DNA from: Streptomyces sp. ISL-43
Lineage (GTDB): Bacteria; Actinomycetota; Actinomycetes; Streptomycetales; Streptomycetaceae
Direction: 5' to 3'
Assembly: GCF_018614195.1 (NCBI RefSeq)
Contig: NZ_JAGGOT010000059.1
Location: 101,086 to 165,085, forward strand
DNA: 64,000 bases
Shown one piece after another: positions 34,491-43,982 of this stretch. Each line of letters begins with the position of its first letter. Position 1 is the stretch's first letter. Under the pieces are notes generated by a model. It saw only the letters and a list, made by a program, of their open reading frames with translations. It ran no database searches and was not told where the DNA came from. Position numbers and translations under genes: made by a program.

Positions 34491-36221
34491 GTGACCGTGA
34501 CCCCTCCCACCCAGACCACGGAGAGCCATGTCGTGGGTGTCGACTTCGGCACCCTCTCCGGGCGGGCCGTGGTGGTCCGCGTACGCGACGGAGAGGAGGT
34601 CGGTTCCGCCGTCCACGTGTACCCGCACGGTGTCATCGAGCACGCACTCCCCACCACCGGCCGGCTCCTGCCGCCCGACTGGGCCCTTCAGCACCCCGAG
34701 GACTGGCGCGAGGTACTGCGCACCGCCGTCCCCGCCGCATTGGCCGCGAGCGGCATAGACCCGGCCGCCGTCATCGGCATCGCCACGGACTTCACCGCCT
34801 GCACCGTCCTCCCCGTGCGGGCCGACGGCACCCCGCTCGCCGAGACCGCGCTGGGCGTGCGCCCGCACGCTTGGCCCAAGCTCTGGAAGCACCACGCCGC
34901 CCAGAGCCAGGCAGACCGCATCAACCACCTCGCCCACCTGCGCGCCGAGAAGTGGATCTCCCGATACGGCGGCAAGATCTCCGCCGAGTGGCAGTACGCC
35001 AAGGCACTCCAGCTGCTGGAGGAGGACCCGGAGACCTACGCCGCCACCGAGCGCTGGATCGAGGCCGCGGACTGGATCGTCTGGCAGCTCGCAGGCGTCG
35101 AGACCCGCAACACCTGCACGGCGGGATACAAGGGCATCCACCAGGACGGCCAGTACCCCTCCGAGGACTACCTCGCCGCCCTGCACCCCGATTTCGCCGA
35201 CTTCGCGCGTACCCGGCTGGAGCATCCGCTGTCGCCGCTGGGCTCCCGGGCCGGCTCCCTCACCGCCGAGGCGGCCGCCTGGACCGGGCTGCCCGAGGGC
35301 ATCGCAGTCGCCACCGGCAACGTAGACGCCCACGTCGCCGCACCCGCCGCCCAGGCCGTCGAGAACGGGCAGCTCCTCGCCATCATGGGCACTTCCACCT
35401 GCCACGTCGTGAGCGGCCCCGCCCTCGCCGACGTCCCCGGCATCTGCGGAGTCGTCGACGGCGGCATCGTCGAGGGTGCCTACGGTTACGAGGCCGGGCA
35501 GAGCGCGGTCGGTGACATCTTCGCCTGGTGGCTGCGCCAAGGCGTGCCGGCCGACTACCGGGCCGAGGCCGACGCCGCCGGCGAGGACCTGCACCAGCTG
35601 CTCTCCCGCAAGATCGCCGACCAGCCCGTCGGCGGCCACGGCCTGGTCGCCCTCGACTGGATGAACGGCAACCGCTCCACCCTGGTCGACCACCACCTCT
35701 CCGGCGTCATCGTCGGCCTCACCCTCGCCACCCGCCCCGAGGAGATCTACCGAGCCCTGCTGGAGGCCACCGCCTTCGGCACCCGCACCATCGTCGACGC
35801 CCTGGAGCAGGGCGGCGTCCCCGTCACCGAGTTCATCGTGACCGGCGGGCTGAAGCAGAACCCCCTGCTCATGCAGATCTACGCCGACGTGCTGCGCCGC
35901 CCCGTCTCCCTCGCAGAGTCCGCCCAGGGCCCGGCCCTCGGCTCCGCCATCCACGCCGCCGTCGCCGCCGGAGCCCACCCGGACGTACGCACCGCGGCCG
36001 CGGCCATGGGCCGGGTGCGGCGCGGCGTCCACCAGCCGGACACCGCGCGCGCCGACGCGTACGACTCCCTCTACGCCGAGTACCGCGCCCTGCACGACCA
36101 CTTCGGCACCGGGCCCGACAAGCTCCTCCACCGCCTCCGTGCCATCCGCAACTCGGCGCTCACCGCCCGGCAAACCGACCCGAAGGCCGCCCCGGCCACC
36201 GCCCAGAAGAGCGAGGTCTGA
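34491..36221 (+). CDS. araB: L-ribulokinase
   Basis: GTG 34491 is chosen for its AAGGATGTGAA leader. The 576-residue FGGY kinase begins SHVVGVDFGTLSGRAVVVRV, the typical ribulokinase phosphate-loop form. Further motifs are IGIATDFTACTVLP, YEAGQSAVGDIFAWWL, LDWMNGNRSTLVD and the FGGY box region FIVTGGLKQNPLLMQIYADV. It phosphorylates L-ribulose made by AraA. First gene of the catabolic operon and two bases before araD, hence probably translationally coupled. Confidence 0.96.
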   Translation: MTVTPPTQTTESHVVGVDFGTLSGRAVVVRVRDGEEVGSAVHVYPHGVIEHALPTTGRLLPPDWALQHPEDWREVLRTAVPAALAASGIDPAAVIGIATDFTACTVLPVRADGTPLAETALGVRPHAWPKLWKHHAAQSQADRINHLAHLRAEKWISRYGGKISAEWQYAKALQLLEEDPETYAATERWIEAADWIVWQLAGVETRNTCTAGYKGIHQDGQYPSEDYLAALHPDFADFARTRLEHPLSPLGSRAGSLTAEAAAWTGLPEGIAVATGNVDAHVAAPAAQAVENGQLLAIMGTSTCHVVSGPALADVPGICGVVDGGIVEGAYGYEAGQSAVGDIFAWWLRQGVPADYRAEADAAGEDLHQLLSRKIADQPVGGHGLVALDWMNGNRSTLVDHHLSGVIVGLTLATRPEEIYRALLEATAFGTRTIVDALEQGGVPVTEFIVTGGLKQNPLLMQIYADVLRRPVSLAESAQGPALGSAIHAAVAAGAHPDVRTAAAAMGRVRRGVHQPDTARADAYDSLYAEYRALHDHFGTGPDKLLHRLRAIRNSALTARQTDPKAAPATAQKSEV

Positions 36222-36223
36222 CC

Positions 36224-36895
36224 ATGAGTTCACCGATCGATCTGCTGCGCCTCCAGGTCAGCGACCTCCACCAGGAGCTGGTCCGCTACGACCTCGTCGT
36301 CTGGACGGCCGGCAACGTCTCCGCCCGCGTCCCCGGCGAGGACCTGATGGTGATCAAGCCGAGCGGAGTCTCGTACGACGAGCTGACGTCCGGGAACATG
36401 ATCCTCTGCGACCTGGACGGCAAGGTCGTCGAGGGCGACCAGTCCCCGTCCTCGGACACCGCCGCGCACGCCTACGTCTACCGCCACATGCCCGAGGTCG
36501 GGGGAGTGGTCCACACCCACTCGACGTACGCGAGCGCCTGGGCCGCGCGCGGTGAGGCGGTGCCCTGCGTACTGACCGCCATGGCCGACGAGTTCGGGGC
36601 CGAGATCCCCGTCGGCCCCTTCGCGCTGATCGGCGACGACTCCATCGGCCGGGGCATCGTCGAGACCCTCCGGGGCCACCGCTCACCGGCCGTCCTGATG
36701 AAGAGCCACGGCGTGTTCACCATCGGCAAGGACGCCAAGGCCGCAGTCAAGGCCGCCGTGATGTGCGAGGACGTCGCCCGCACCGTCCACATCTCCCGCC
36801 AGCTCGGCGAACCCCTGCCGATAGCGCAGGCCGACATCGACCACCTCAACTACCGCTACCAGAACGTGTACGGCCAGCAGCCCGCTGCCCGCTAA
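36224..36895 (+). CDS. araD: L-ribulose-5-phosphate 4-epimerase
   Basis: The 223-residue class II aldolase-fold protein shows VWTAGNVSARVPG, the substrate loop KPSGVSYDELT, the phosphate-binding SPSSDTAAHAYVY, the zinc ligands in VVHTHSTYASAW and a third His in LMKSHGVFTIGKD. It converts L-ribulose 5-phosphate to D-xylulose 5-phosphate, the entry into the pentose phosphate pathway. It sits between araB and araA, two bases after the araB stop. Confidence 0.95.
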   Translation: MSSPIDLLRLQVSDLHQELVRYDLVVWTAGNVSARVPGEDLMVIKPSGVSYDELTSGNMILCDLDGKVVEGDQSPSSDTAAHAYVYRHMPEVGGVVHTHSTYASAWAARGEAVPCVLTAMADEFGAEIPVGPFALIGDDSIGRGIVETLRGHRSPAVLMKSHGVFTIGKDAKAAVKAAVMCEDVARTVHISRQLGEPLPIAQADIDHLNYRYQNVYGQQPAAR

Positions 36896-36910
36896 GGAGA
36901 CTCACGCCCC

Positions 36911-38422
36911 ATGAAGGCACAGAAGGCAATCGAGGGCCGCGAGGTCTGGTTCCTGACCGGCAGCCAAGGGCTGTACGGCGACGACACCTTGCGTCAGGTC
37001 GCGGAGCAGTCCCGCCGGATAGTCGACGCACTGGGCGACTCCGGCATCCCGGTGAACATCGTCTGGAAGCCCGTACTCACCGACGCCGGCGCGATCCGGC
37101 GGGTCTGCCTGGACGCCAACGCAGACGACACCTGCATCGGCCTGATCGCATGGATGCACACGTTCTCCCCGGCGAAGATGTGGATCGCGGGCCTGGACGC
37201 CCTGCGCAAGCCGTTGCTCCACCTGCACACCCAGGCCGATGTCGCACTGCCGTGGGCGTCGATCGACATGGACTTCATGAACCTGAACCAAGCGGCCCAC
37301 GGGGACCGCGAGTTCGGCTACATCCAGTCCCGGCTCGGCGTCGCCCGCAAGACCGTCGCCGGACACGTCAGCGACCCCTCCGTCGCCGCCCGGATCGCCT
37401 CCTGGGCCCGGGCCGCGGCCGGACGCTCCGAGCTGCAGAGCCTCAAGCTGGCGCGATTCGGCGACAACATGCGCGACGTCGCCGTGACCGAGGGCGACAA
37501 GGTCGAGGCCCAGCTCCGCTTCGGTGTCTCGGTCAACACCTACGGCGTCAACGACCTGGTCGAAACCGTCGATGCGGCCGCAGACGCCGACGTGACCGCA
37601 CTGGTCAAGGAGTACGAGGACACCTACCGCCTCGCGCCCGAGCTCCGCGCGGACGGGGACCGGCACGACTCACTGCGCTACGCCGCGCGGATCGAACTCG
37701 GCCTGCGCGGCTTCTTGGCGGACGGCGGCTTCCACGCCTTCACCACCAACTTCGAAGACCTCGGCGGCCTTCGCCAGCTGCCCGGCCTGGCGGTGCAGCG
37801 GCTGATGGCCGACGGCTACGGATTCGGCGGCGAGGGCGACTGGAAGACCTCCGTCCTGCTGCGCACGCTCAAGGTGATGTCCACCGGGCTGCCGGGAGGC
37901 ACGTCCTTCATGGAGGACTACACCTACCACCTGGAGCCTGGGCGGGAGTTGATCCTCGGCGCGCACATGCTGGAGGTCTGCCCGACCATCGCATCGGACG
38001 TGCCGTCCTGCGAGGTCCACCCGTTGGGCATCGGCGGTCGCGAGGACCCGGTCCGCCTCGTCTTCGACGCCCGGACCGGTCCCGCAGTCGTGGTCGGGCT
38101 GGCAGACATGGGAGACCGGTTCCGCCTCGTCGCCAACGAGATCGACGTGGTCGAGCCCCTCGAACCGCTGCCGAACCTCCCCGTCGCGCGCGCGGTCTGG
38201 CAGCCGCGCCCCAACCTGCGCACCTCGACCGAGGCGTGGCTGACGGCCGGCGCGCCCCACCACACCGTGCTGTCCAGCGCGATCGGGACCGAGGAGCTGG
38301 GCGACCTCGCCGACATCCTCGCCACCGAGCTGCTGGTCATCGACGCGGACACCACGATCCGCCAGTTCACCAAGGAGATCCGCTGGAACCAGGCGTACCA
38401 CCGCCTGGCCCAGGGCTTCTGA
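36911..38422 (+). CDS. araA: L-arabinose isomerase
   Basis: The 503-residue protein begins with EVWFLTGSQGLYGDDTLRQV, the canonical AraA N-terminus. It carries HTFSPAKMWIAGL and HLHTQADVALPW. The metal and catalytic residues lie in EGDWKTSVLLRTLKVMS, FMEDYTYHLEPGRELILGAH (Glu and His) and the late His of PHHTVLSSAIG. It isomerises L-arabinose to L-ribulose using a divalent metal. An AAGGAG box lies 11 bases upstream. Gene order araB-araD-araA matches many Gram-positive operons. Confidence 0.97.
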   Translation: MKAQKAIEGREVWFLTGSQGLYGDDTLRQVAEQSRRIVDALGDSGIPVNIVWKPVLTDAGAIRRVCLDANADDTCIGLIAWMHTFSPAKMWIAGLDALRKPLLHLHTQADVALPWASIDMDFMNLNQAAHGDREFGYIQSRLGVARKTVAGHVSDPSVAARIASWARAAAGRSELQSLKLARFGDNMRDVAVTEGDKVEAQLRFGVSVNTYGVNDLVETVDAAADADVTALVKEYEDTYRLAPELRADGDRHDSLRYAARIELGLRGFLADGGFHAFTTNFEDLGGLRQLPGLAVQRLMADGYGFGGEGDWKTSVLLRTLKVMSTGLPGGTSFMEDYTYHLEPGRELILGAHMLEVCPTIASDVPSCEVHPLGIGGREDPVRLVFDARTGPAVVVGLADMGDRFRLVANEIDVVEPLEPLPNLPVARAVWQPRPNLRTSTEAWLTAGAPHHTVLSSAIGTEELGDLADILATELLVIDADTTIRQFTKEIRWNQAYHRLAQGF

Positions 38423-38535
38423 CGCCAAGCGGATCCGAGCGAGTCCGGGCCGCTGCCCGCCCGGGGCGCCGCCCCTCCGGCGCCGCCCATCCCGTCCTCC
38501 CGAACCCGTCCCCCGAACCGGAGTGACGAACAGCC

Positions 38536-39642
38536 ATGCCCGACGCGCCCACCCGCCTCGACGGCGGTTCCCTGTCGATCCGCCGCGAGCCGTACGCGAC
38601 CCTCCCGGACGGGAGGGTCGTCGACCGCTGGGCCTTCGGCTCCGAGGGCGCCGTCATGGCGGAGGTGCTCAACCTCGGCGCCCGGCTGCAGGCGCTGTAC
38701 GCACCCGACCGGGACGGGCGGCGCGCCAACATCGTGCTGGGCGGCGCGAGCGTGGCGGACATGCTCGGCGAGGCGAAGTACTTCGGGGCCACGATCGGCC
38801 GCTACGCGAACCGGATCGCAGCCGGTGAACTGCCCCTCGACGGCGCCGTTCACCGGCTCGCGACCCAGGGAGGCGGCCACACCCTGCACGGCGGCCCCGA
38901 GGGCTTCGACGCACGCGTCTGGGACGCCGCAGAGGTGCGCGAGCCGGGCCGCGTCGGCGTTCGCCTCACGCTGCGCAGCCCGGACGGTGACCAGGGATTC
39001 CCCGGCGCGCTCACCGTCCAAGTGACCTACCTGCTGGACCGTGCGGGGTCGCTCACCATCGCGTACGCGGCCGTCACCGACGCGCCCACGGTGGTCAACC
39101 TGACCAACCACGCCTACTTCAACCTGGCCGGCGAGGGCAACGGGACGATCCTCGACCACGTACTCCAGATCCGGGCGGACCAGTACACCCCCGTGGACGG
39201 GCAGCTGATCCCGTACGGCCCGCACTTCCCGGTCGAGGGCACCCCGTTCGACCTCGTCGAGCCGCGCCCGGTCGGCGAGCGGATCACGGCCGATCACCCG
39301 CAGCTGACACTGGCCGGCGGGGGCTTCGACCACAACTGGGTGCTCTCCCCGTACGAGGGGAACGGTCCGCGGCCGGCGGCGGTGCTGCGGCACCCGGCGA
39401 GCGGGCGGCGGCTGGAGTGCCTGACCACCGAGCCCGGTCTGCAGATCTACACCGGGCAGCTCTTCGACGGCTCGCTGACAGGCCCCGGCGGGGGCGTCTA
39501 CGGAGCTTTCGCCGGCATCGCGGTGGAAACCCAGCACTTCCCCGACTCCCCGCACCGCCCCCGCTACCCCTCCACCGTCCTACGCCCGGGGGAGGAGTAC
39601 CGCTCGACCACGGTCTACCGGTTCTCGGTGGACCGCCGCTGA
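38536..39642 (+). CDS. galM: Aldose 1-epimerase (mutarotase)
   Basis: The 368-residue galactose-mutarotase-fold protein contains ATIGRYANRIAAGEL, GGHTLHGGPEGFDARVWD, the catalytic His in VVNLTNHAYFNLAG and the catalytic Glu in IAVETQHFPDSPHRP. It has no signal peptide, so it works in the cytoplasm on the anomers of imported arabinose. That fits its place 113 bp after araA in the same direction. Confidence 0.93.
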   Translation: MPDAPTRLDGGSLSIRREPYATLPDGRVVDRWAFGSEGAVMAEVLNLGARLQALYAPDRDGRRANIVLGGASVADMLGEAKYFGATIGRYANRIAAGELPLDGAVHRLATQGGGHTLHGGPEGFDARVWDAAEVREPGRVGVRLTLRSPDGDQGFPGALTVQVTYLLDRAGSLTIAYAAVTDAPTVVNLTNHAYFNLAGEGNGTILDHVLQIRADQYTPVDGQLIPYGPHFPVEGTPFDLVEPRPVGERITADHPQLTLAGGGFDHNWVLSPYEGNGPRPAAVLRHPASGRRLECLTTEPGLQIYTGQLFDGSLTGPGGGVYGAFAGIAVETQHFPDSPHRPRYPSTVLRPGEEYRSTTVYRFSVDRR

Positions 39643-39702
39643 CCGGGCGGCGCACGGCCGCGCCCGGAGCGTGCGCGGCTGCTCCGCCCAGGAGGGACCG
39701 AC

Positions 39703-41196
39703 ATGACCCGAACCCGCCCCCGCGCCCGCCTCCGCATCTGGACCGGACTCGCGATCGCGCTCCTCGTGCTCCTGTGCGCCACCCTGGTCGAAACCCGGGC
39801 GGCCACGGCCGCCGCCGCAGGCCGGACGTACACCAATCCGGTGAAGTCGCAGAAGGGTGCCGATCCCTGGCTGGAGTACTACAACGGGAACTACTACCTC
39901 GTCACCACCTCGTGGTCCTCCGAGATCACCATGCGCAAGTCGCCCACGCTGGCCGGGCTTTCGACCGCGCCGAGCATCCAGGTGTGGGCCGACACCACCG
40001 CATCTCGCTGCTGCAACATCTGGGCGCCCGAGATCCACCTCTTCAACGGCCGCTGGTACCTCTACTACGTCGCCGGACAGGGGATCGCGGACTACAACAA
40101 GACCCAGCGCCTGCACGTACTGGAGAGCGCCGGCGCCGACCCGATGGGGCCCTACCACTTCAAGAGCGACCTCGCCGCTCCGGGCAACGACACCTGGCTG
40201 ATCGACGCCAGCGTGCTCAAGGCCAACGGCGCCCTCTACCTGCTCGGCAGCGCCGTGAGCAACGGCACCCAGAACCTCGTCATCGCGCCGATGAGCAACC
40301 CGTACACCGTCAGTGGCGCACTCTCGGTCATCTCGACGCCGACGTACTCCTGGGAACGCCAGGGCGCCGCCGTCAACGAGGGCCCCGAGCCGCTGTACCA
40401 CGACGGCAAGACCTTCATCGTCTACTCGGCGAGCTTCTGCGCCACCGCCGACTACAAGCTCGGCCGGCTCGAACTGACGGGCAGTGACCCGCTGTCGGCG
40501 GCTTCCTGGACGAAGAAGCCGACGCCCGTCTTCCAGCGCAACGACGCGGCGGGTGTGTACGGGCCGGGCCACAACGGCTTCTTCACCTCACCGGACGGTA
40601 CCGAGAGCTGGATCGTCTACCACGCCAACAGCTCGCCCGCGGAGGGCTGTAGCAATGCCAGGACCACTCGCGCACAGAAGTTCACCTGGAACTCCGACGG
40701 CACCCCGAACTTCGGCACCCCGGTCGGCCTCGGTACGTCCCTCGCCGGGCCGTCGGGTGAGACGGCCACGACCCCCACGTCGTACACGCTGGTGAACCGC
40801 AACAGCGGCAAGTGCCTAGATCTGGAGAAGGGTTCACCGGCTGACGGGGCGAACGTCCGCCAGTGGACGTGCAACGGCGCGGCCGCGCAGAAGTGGCGGA
40901 TCGAGGACCAGGGCGATGACACCAGCCGCCTGGTGAACATGGCGAGCGGCAAGGCCCTGGACGTCGCGGACTGCTCGGCCGCCGACGGCGCGGACATCCG
41001 GCAGTGGTCCTGGCTGAACAACGCCTGCCAGAGGTTCCGGATGGTGGTCACCGACGCGGGCTGGGTCCGGCTGGTGAACGCCGGCAGCGGCAAGGTCGCC
41101 GACGTGGCCGACTGCGCCGCCGCCGACGGAGCCGACGTGCGCCAGTGGACCTGGCTGAACAACGCCTGCCAGCAGTGGCAGCTCAAGGCGAACTGA
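39703..41196 (+). CDS. Secreted GH43 arabinan-degrading enzyme with ricin-type lectin (CBM13) domain
   Basis: The 497-residue protein has a signal peptide (RIWTGLAIALLVLLCATLVE, cleavage after TAAAAG). The GH43 five-bladed propeller covers about 45-340. The base Asp is in GADPWLEYYNGNYYL, the modulator Asp in DTWLIDASVLKANG and the acid Glu in AAVNEGPEPLYHDGK. After a short linker come three beta-trefoil repeats with QxW-type ends (VRQWTCNGAAAQKWRI, IRQWSWLNNACQRFRM, VRQWTWLNNACQQWQL). It is predicted to release arabinose or arabino-oligosaccharides outside the cell. It lies 60 bp after galM, in the ara transcript. Confidence 0.9.
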   Translation: MTRTRPRARLRIWTGLAIALLVLLCATLVETRAATAAAAGRTYTNPVKSQKGADPWLEYYNGNYYLVTTSWSSEITMRKSPTLAGLSTAPSIQVWADTTASRCCNIWAPEIHLFNGRWYLYYVAGQGIADYNKTQRLHVLESAGADPMGPYHFKSDLAAPGNDTWLIDASVLKANGALYLLGSAVSNGTQNLVIAPMSNPYTVSGALSVISTPTYSWERQGAAVNEGPEPLYHDGKTFIVYSASFCATADYKLGRLELTGSDPLSAASWTKKPTPVFQRNDAAGVYGPGHNGFFTSPDGTESWIVYHANSSPAEGCSNARTTRAQKFTWNSDGTPNFGTPVGLGTSLAGPSGETATTPTSYTLVNRNSGKCLDLEKGSPADGANVRQWTCNGAAAQKWRIEDQGDDTSRLVNMASGKALDVADCSAADGADIRQWSWLNNACQRFRMVVTDAGWVRLVNAGSGKVADVADCAAADGADVRQWTWLNNACQQWQLKAN

Positions 41197-41221
41197 ATCC
41201 CCACCCACCACAGGAGAAGAC

Positions 41222-42672
41222 GTGACCAGAACGCGCATGCTCCCCGGAGTCCTCACGGCCGTGGCCGCCCTGGCCGCCACCCAGCTGCCGGCGGCCCCCG
41301 CTCGGGCCGCGATCCCCGCCTCGCCCGCCGTCTCGTACACCAATCCGCTGGTGAACCAGCGCGCCGATGCCCAGATCTACAAGCACACTGACGGCTACTA
41401 CTACTTCACCGCGACCGCCCCCGAGTACGACCGGATCATCCTGCGCAGGGCGACGACCATCCGCGGCCTGTCCACCGCCCCCGAGACGGTGATCTGGACC
41501 AAGCACGCCACCGGCGACATGGGAGCGCACATCTGGGCCCCGGAGATCCACTACATCGACGGCAAGTGGTACGTGTACTTCGCCGCCGGCTCCACGACCG
41601 ACGTGTGGAAGATCCGCATGTACGTCCTGGAGAGCTCTGCCGCCAACCCGCTCACCGGCGGCTGGACCGAGAAGGGCCGGATCGCGACCCCGATGGACAG
41701 CTTCACGCTGGACGCCACCACCTTCGTCGTGGGCGGCACCCGCTACCTCAGCTGGGCCCAGAAAGACCCGGCCATCGCGACCAACTCCAACGTCTACCTC
41801 GCGAAGATGGCGAACCCGTGGACCATCTCCGGAACGCCGACCAGGCTCACGGTGCCCACGTACGGCTGGGAGACGGCCGGCTACAAGGTCAACGAGGGTC
41901 CGGCGCTCATCCAGCACGGCGGCAAGGTCTTCCTGAGCTACTCCGCCTCCGCGACCGACAGCAACTACTGCCTCGGCCTGCTCTCCGCCTCCGCGACCGG
42001 CGACCTGCTCAACCCGGCCTCCTGGACGAAGAGCCCGACGCCGGTCTTCACCAGCAACACGGCGACCGGCCAGTACGGTCCGGGCCACAACCAGTTCACC
42101 ACGTCCGAGGACGGCAAGAGCGATGTCCTCGTCTACCACGACCGCAACTACAAGGACATCACCGGCGACCCGCTCGACGACCCCAACCGCCGCACCCGCG
42201 TCCAGAAGCTGTACTGGAACGCCGACGGCACGCCCAACTTCGGCATCCCGGTCGCGGACGGCGCCATGCCGTTCCGCCTCTCCTCGTACAACTACCCCGA
42301 CCGCTACATCCGCCACTGGGAATACCGGGCGAAGCTGGAGGCGGACGTCACCAACCTTGCGGACTCGCAGTTCCGCACGGTGACCGGCTATCGGGCAGCG
42401 GCACCGTCTCGCTGGAGTCCGCCAACTTCCCCGGCTACTACCTGCACAGCAGGGGCAACGGCGAGGTCTGGGTCGAGAAGAACGACGGCACGACCGCCTT
42501 CAAGGACAGCGCTACCTTCTACCAGCGCGCCGGTCTCGCGGACCCGGCGGGGGTCTCCTACGAGTCGTACAGCACGGCGGGCCAGTACCTGCGGCACTAC
42601 GACTTCCAGCTCTACGTCCAGCCCGTCGGCACCACCCTGGCCAGGGGCGACGCCACCTTCTACCAGCAGTGA
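41222..42672 (+). CDS. Secreted GH43 alpha-L-arabinofuranosidase with AbfB (CBM42) domain, apparent frameshift
   Basis: A signal peptide (MLPGVLTAVAALAATQLPAA) precedes a complete GH43 domain: base Asp in RADAQIYKHTDGYYYF, modulator Asp in MDSFTLDATTFVVGG, acid Glu in YKVNEGPALIQHGGK. An AbfB arabinose-binding domain follows (SSYNYPDRYIRHWEYRAKLE). Near 42390 the frame is lost. The reading then continues only in another frame as SGSGTVSLESANFPGYYLHS to FQLYVQPVGTTLARGDATFY and a stop at 42672. One missing base in the GGCTATCG stretch explains it. If real, the protein ends in about 130 irrelevant residues (stop at 42793) and the lectin half is lost; the catalytic domain stays intact. A sequencing error is equally possible. 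Confidence 0.85.
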
Positions 42673-42725
42673 CAACCAGATCCGGCCGCCCCCCACGGGG
42701 TGCGGCCGGACCGGGCGGAACAGGT

Positions 42726-43979
42726 TCAGGAGCCGGCCTTGCGCTTGTTGTAGACGTCGAAACCGACCGCGGCCAGCAGCACCAGACCCTTGATGACCTG
42801 CTGGTAGTCGGTGCCGATACCGACGAGGGACATGCCGTTGTTGAGCACCCCGAGCACCAGGCCGCCGATGATCGCGCCGAGCACGGTGCCGACGCCGCCG
42901 GATGCCGAGGCGCCGCCGATGAACGCTGCGGCGATCGCCTCCAGTTCGAAGTTGATGCCCGCCTGCGGCGTGCCCGCGTTGAGGCGCGCCGCGAAGACCA
43001 TGCCGGCCAGCGCGGCCAGCACACCCATGTTGACGAAGGCAAGGAAGACGACTCGCTTGCTCTTGACGCCCGACAGCTTCGCCGCGGCCTCGTTGCCGCC
43101 GATCGCGTAGGTGTGGCGGCCCAGGATGGAGTTGCGCATCAGGTAGCCGAAGGCGACCAGCAGCACGCCGAGGATCAGCAGCACGATCGGGAAGCCGTGG
43201 TAGCTCGCCAGCAGCAGGGTGAACACCAGTACCGCGGCGGCGATGGCACCCAGCTTGGCCAGGAAGAAGCCGAGGGGGAGCAGCTCGAGGCCGTAACGGG
43301 CGGCCTGCCTGCGGCCCCGGATCTCCTGGAGGACTGCCAGCGCGAGTACGCCGAGCCCGAGCAGGAGGGTGAGGTTGTGGTAGTTCGTCTGCGGGCCGAC
43401 CTCCGGCAGGAAGCCGCTGCTGATCTGCTGGAAGCCCTTGGGGAAGGGTGCCACCGACTGGCCCTGCAGCACGATCTGCGTCCCCCCGCGGAACAGCAGC
43501 ATGCCGGCCAGCGTGACGATGAAGGACGGGATGCCGACGTACGCGATCCAGAACCCCTGCCAGGCACCGGCGGCCGCGCCGATCAGCAGGGCGGCGGCCA
43601 GGGCGAGTGGCCACGGAACGTCGTGCTTGACCATCATCACGGCCGCGGCGGCGCCGACGAAGGCGGCCAGCGAGCCGACCGAGAGGTCGATGTGCCCGGC
43701 GATGATCACGATCATCATGCCGATGGCCAGGATCAGGATGTAGCTGTTCTGCTGGATCAGGTTGGTGACGTTGAGCGGCTGGAGCAGGATGCCGTCGGTC
43801 CATATCTGGAACACGGCGACGATCAGGGCCAGCGCGAGGAGCATGCCGTACTGGCGTATGTTGCCGCGCAGCGCTCGCGCCAGCAGGGGGCCGACGCCGC
43901 CACCGCCTCCGGGCTTGGCAGGCAAGGCCGTCTTGAGGTCTGGGGTGCCCGGGGTGTCCGTGGTCTCTGTCTGGGCCAT
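42726..43979 (-). CDS. mmsB: Monosaccharide ABC importer permease (MmsB/XylH/GguB type)
   Basis: The 417-residue membrane protein carries LILAIGMMIVIIAGHIDLSV, YVGIPSFIVTLAGMLLFRGG and FELEAIAAAFIGGASASGGV, as in XylH/MmsB permeases, with an extra helix pair and loop in the middle (ELLPLGFFLAKLGAIAAAVL) that marks this subfamily. It serves as a homodimer, unlike the two-permease system to the left. It is last in the chvE-mmsA-mmsB order and starts three bases after the ATPase stop. Confidence 0.92.
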   Translation of the reverse strand: MAQTETTDTPGTPDLKTALPAKPGGGGGVGPLLARALRGNIRQYGMLLALALIVAVFQIWTDGILLQPLNVTNLIQQNSYILILAIGMMIVIIAGHIDLSVGSLAAFVGAAAAVMMVKHDVPWPLALAAALLIGAAAGAWQGFWIAYVGIPSFIVTLAGMLLFRGGTQIVLQGQSVAPFPKGFQQISSGFLPEVGPQTNYHNLTLLLGLGVLALAVLQEIRGRRQAARYGLELLPLGFFLAKLGAIAAAVLVFTLLLASYHGFPIVLLILGVLLVAFGYLMRNSILGRHTYAIGGNEAAAKLSGVKSKRVVFLAFVNMGVLAALAGMVFAARLNAGTPQAGINFELEAIAAAFIGGASASGGVGTVLGAIIGGLVLGVLNNGMSLVGIGTDYQQVIKGLVLLAAVGFDVYNKRKAGS

Positions 43980-43982
43980 GCC

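Noticed and set aside
34419..36233. Long minus-strand open frame opposite araB
   Set aside because: The plus strand encodes a complete ribulokinase with all motifs; the antisense frame has no family match or ribosome site.
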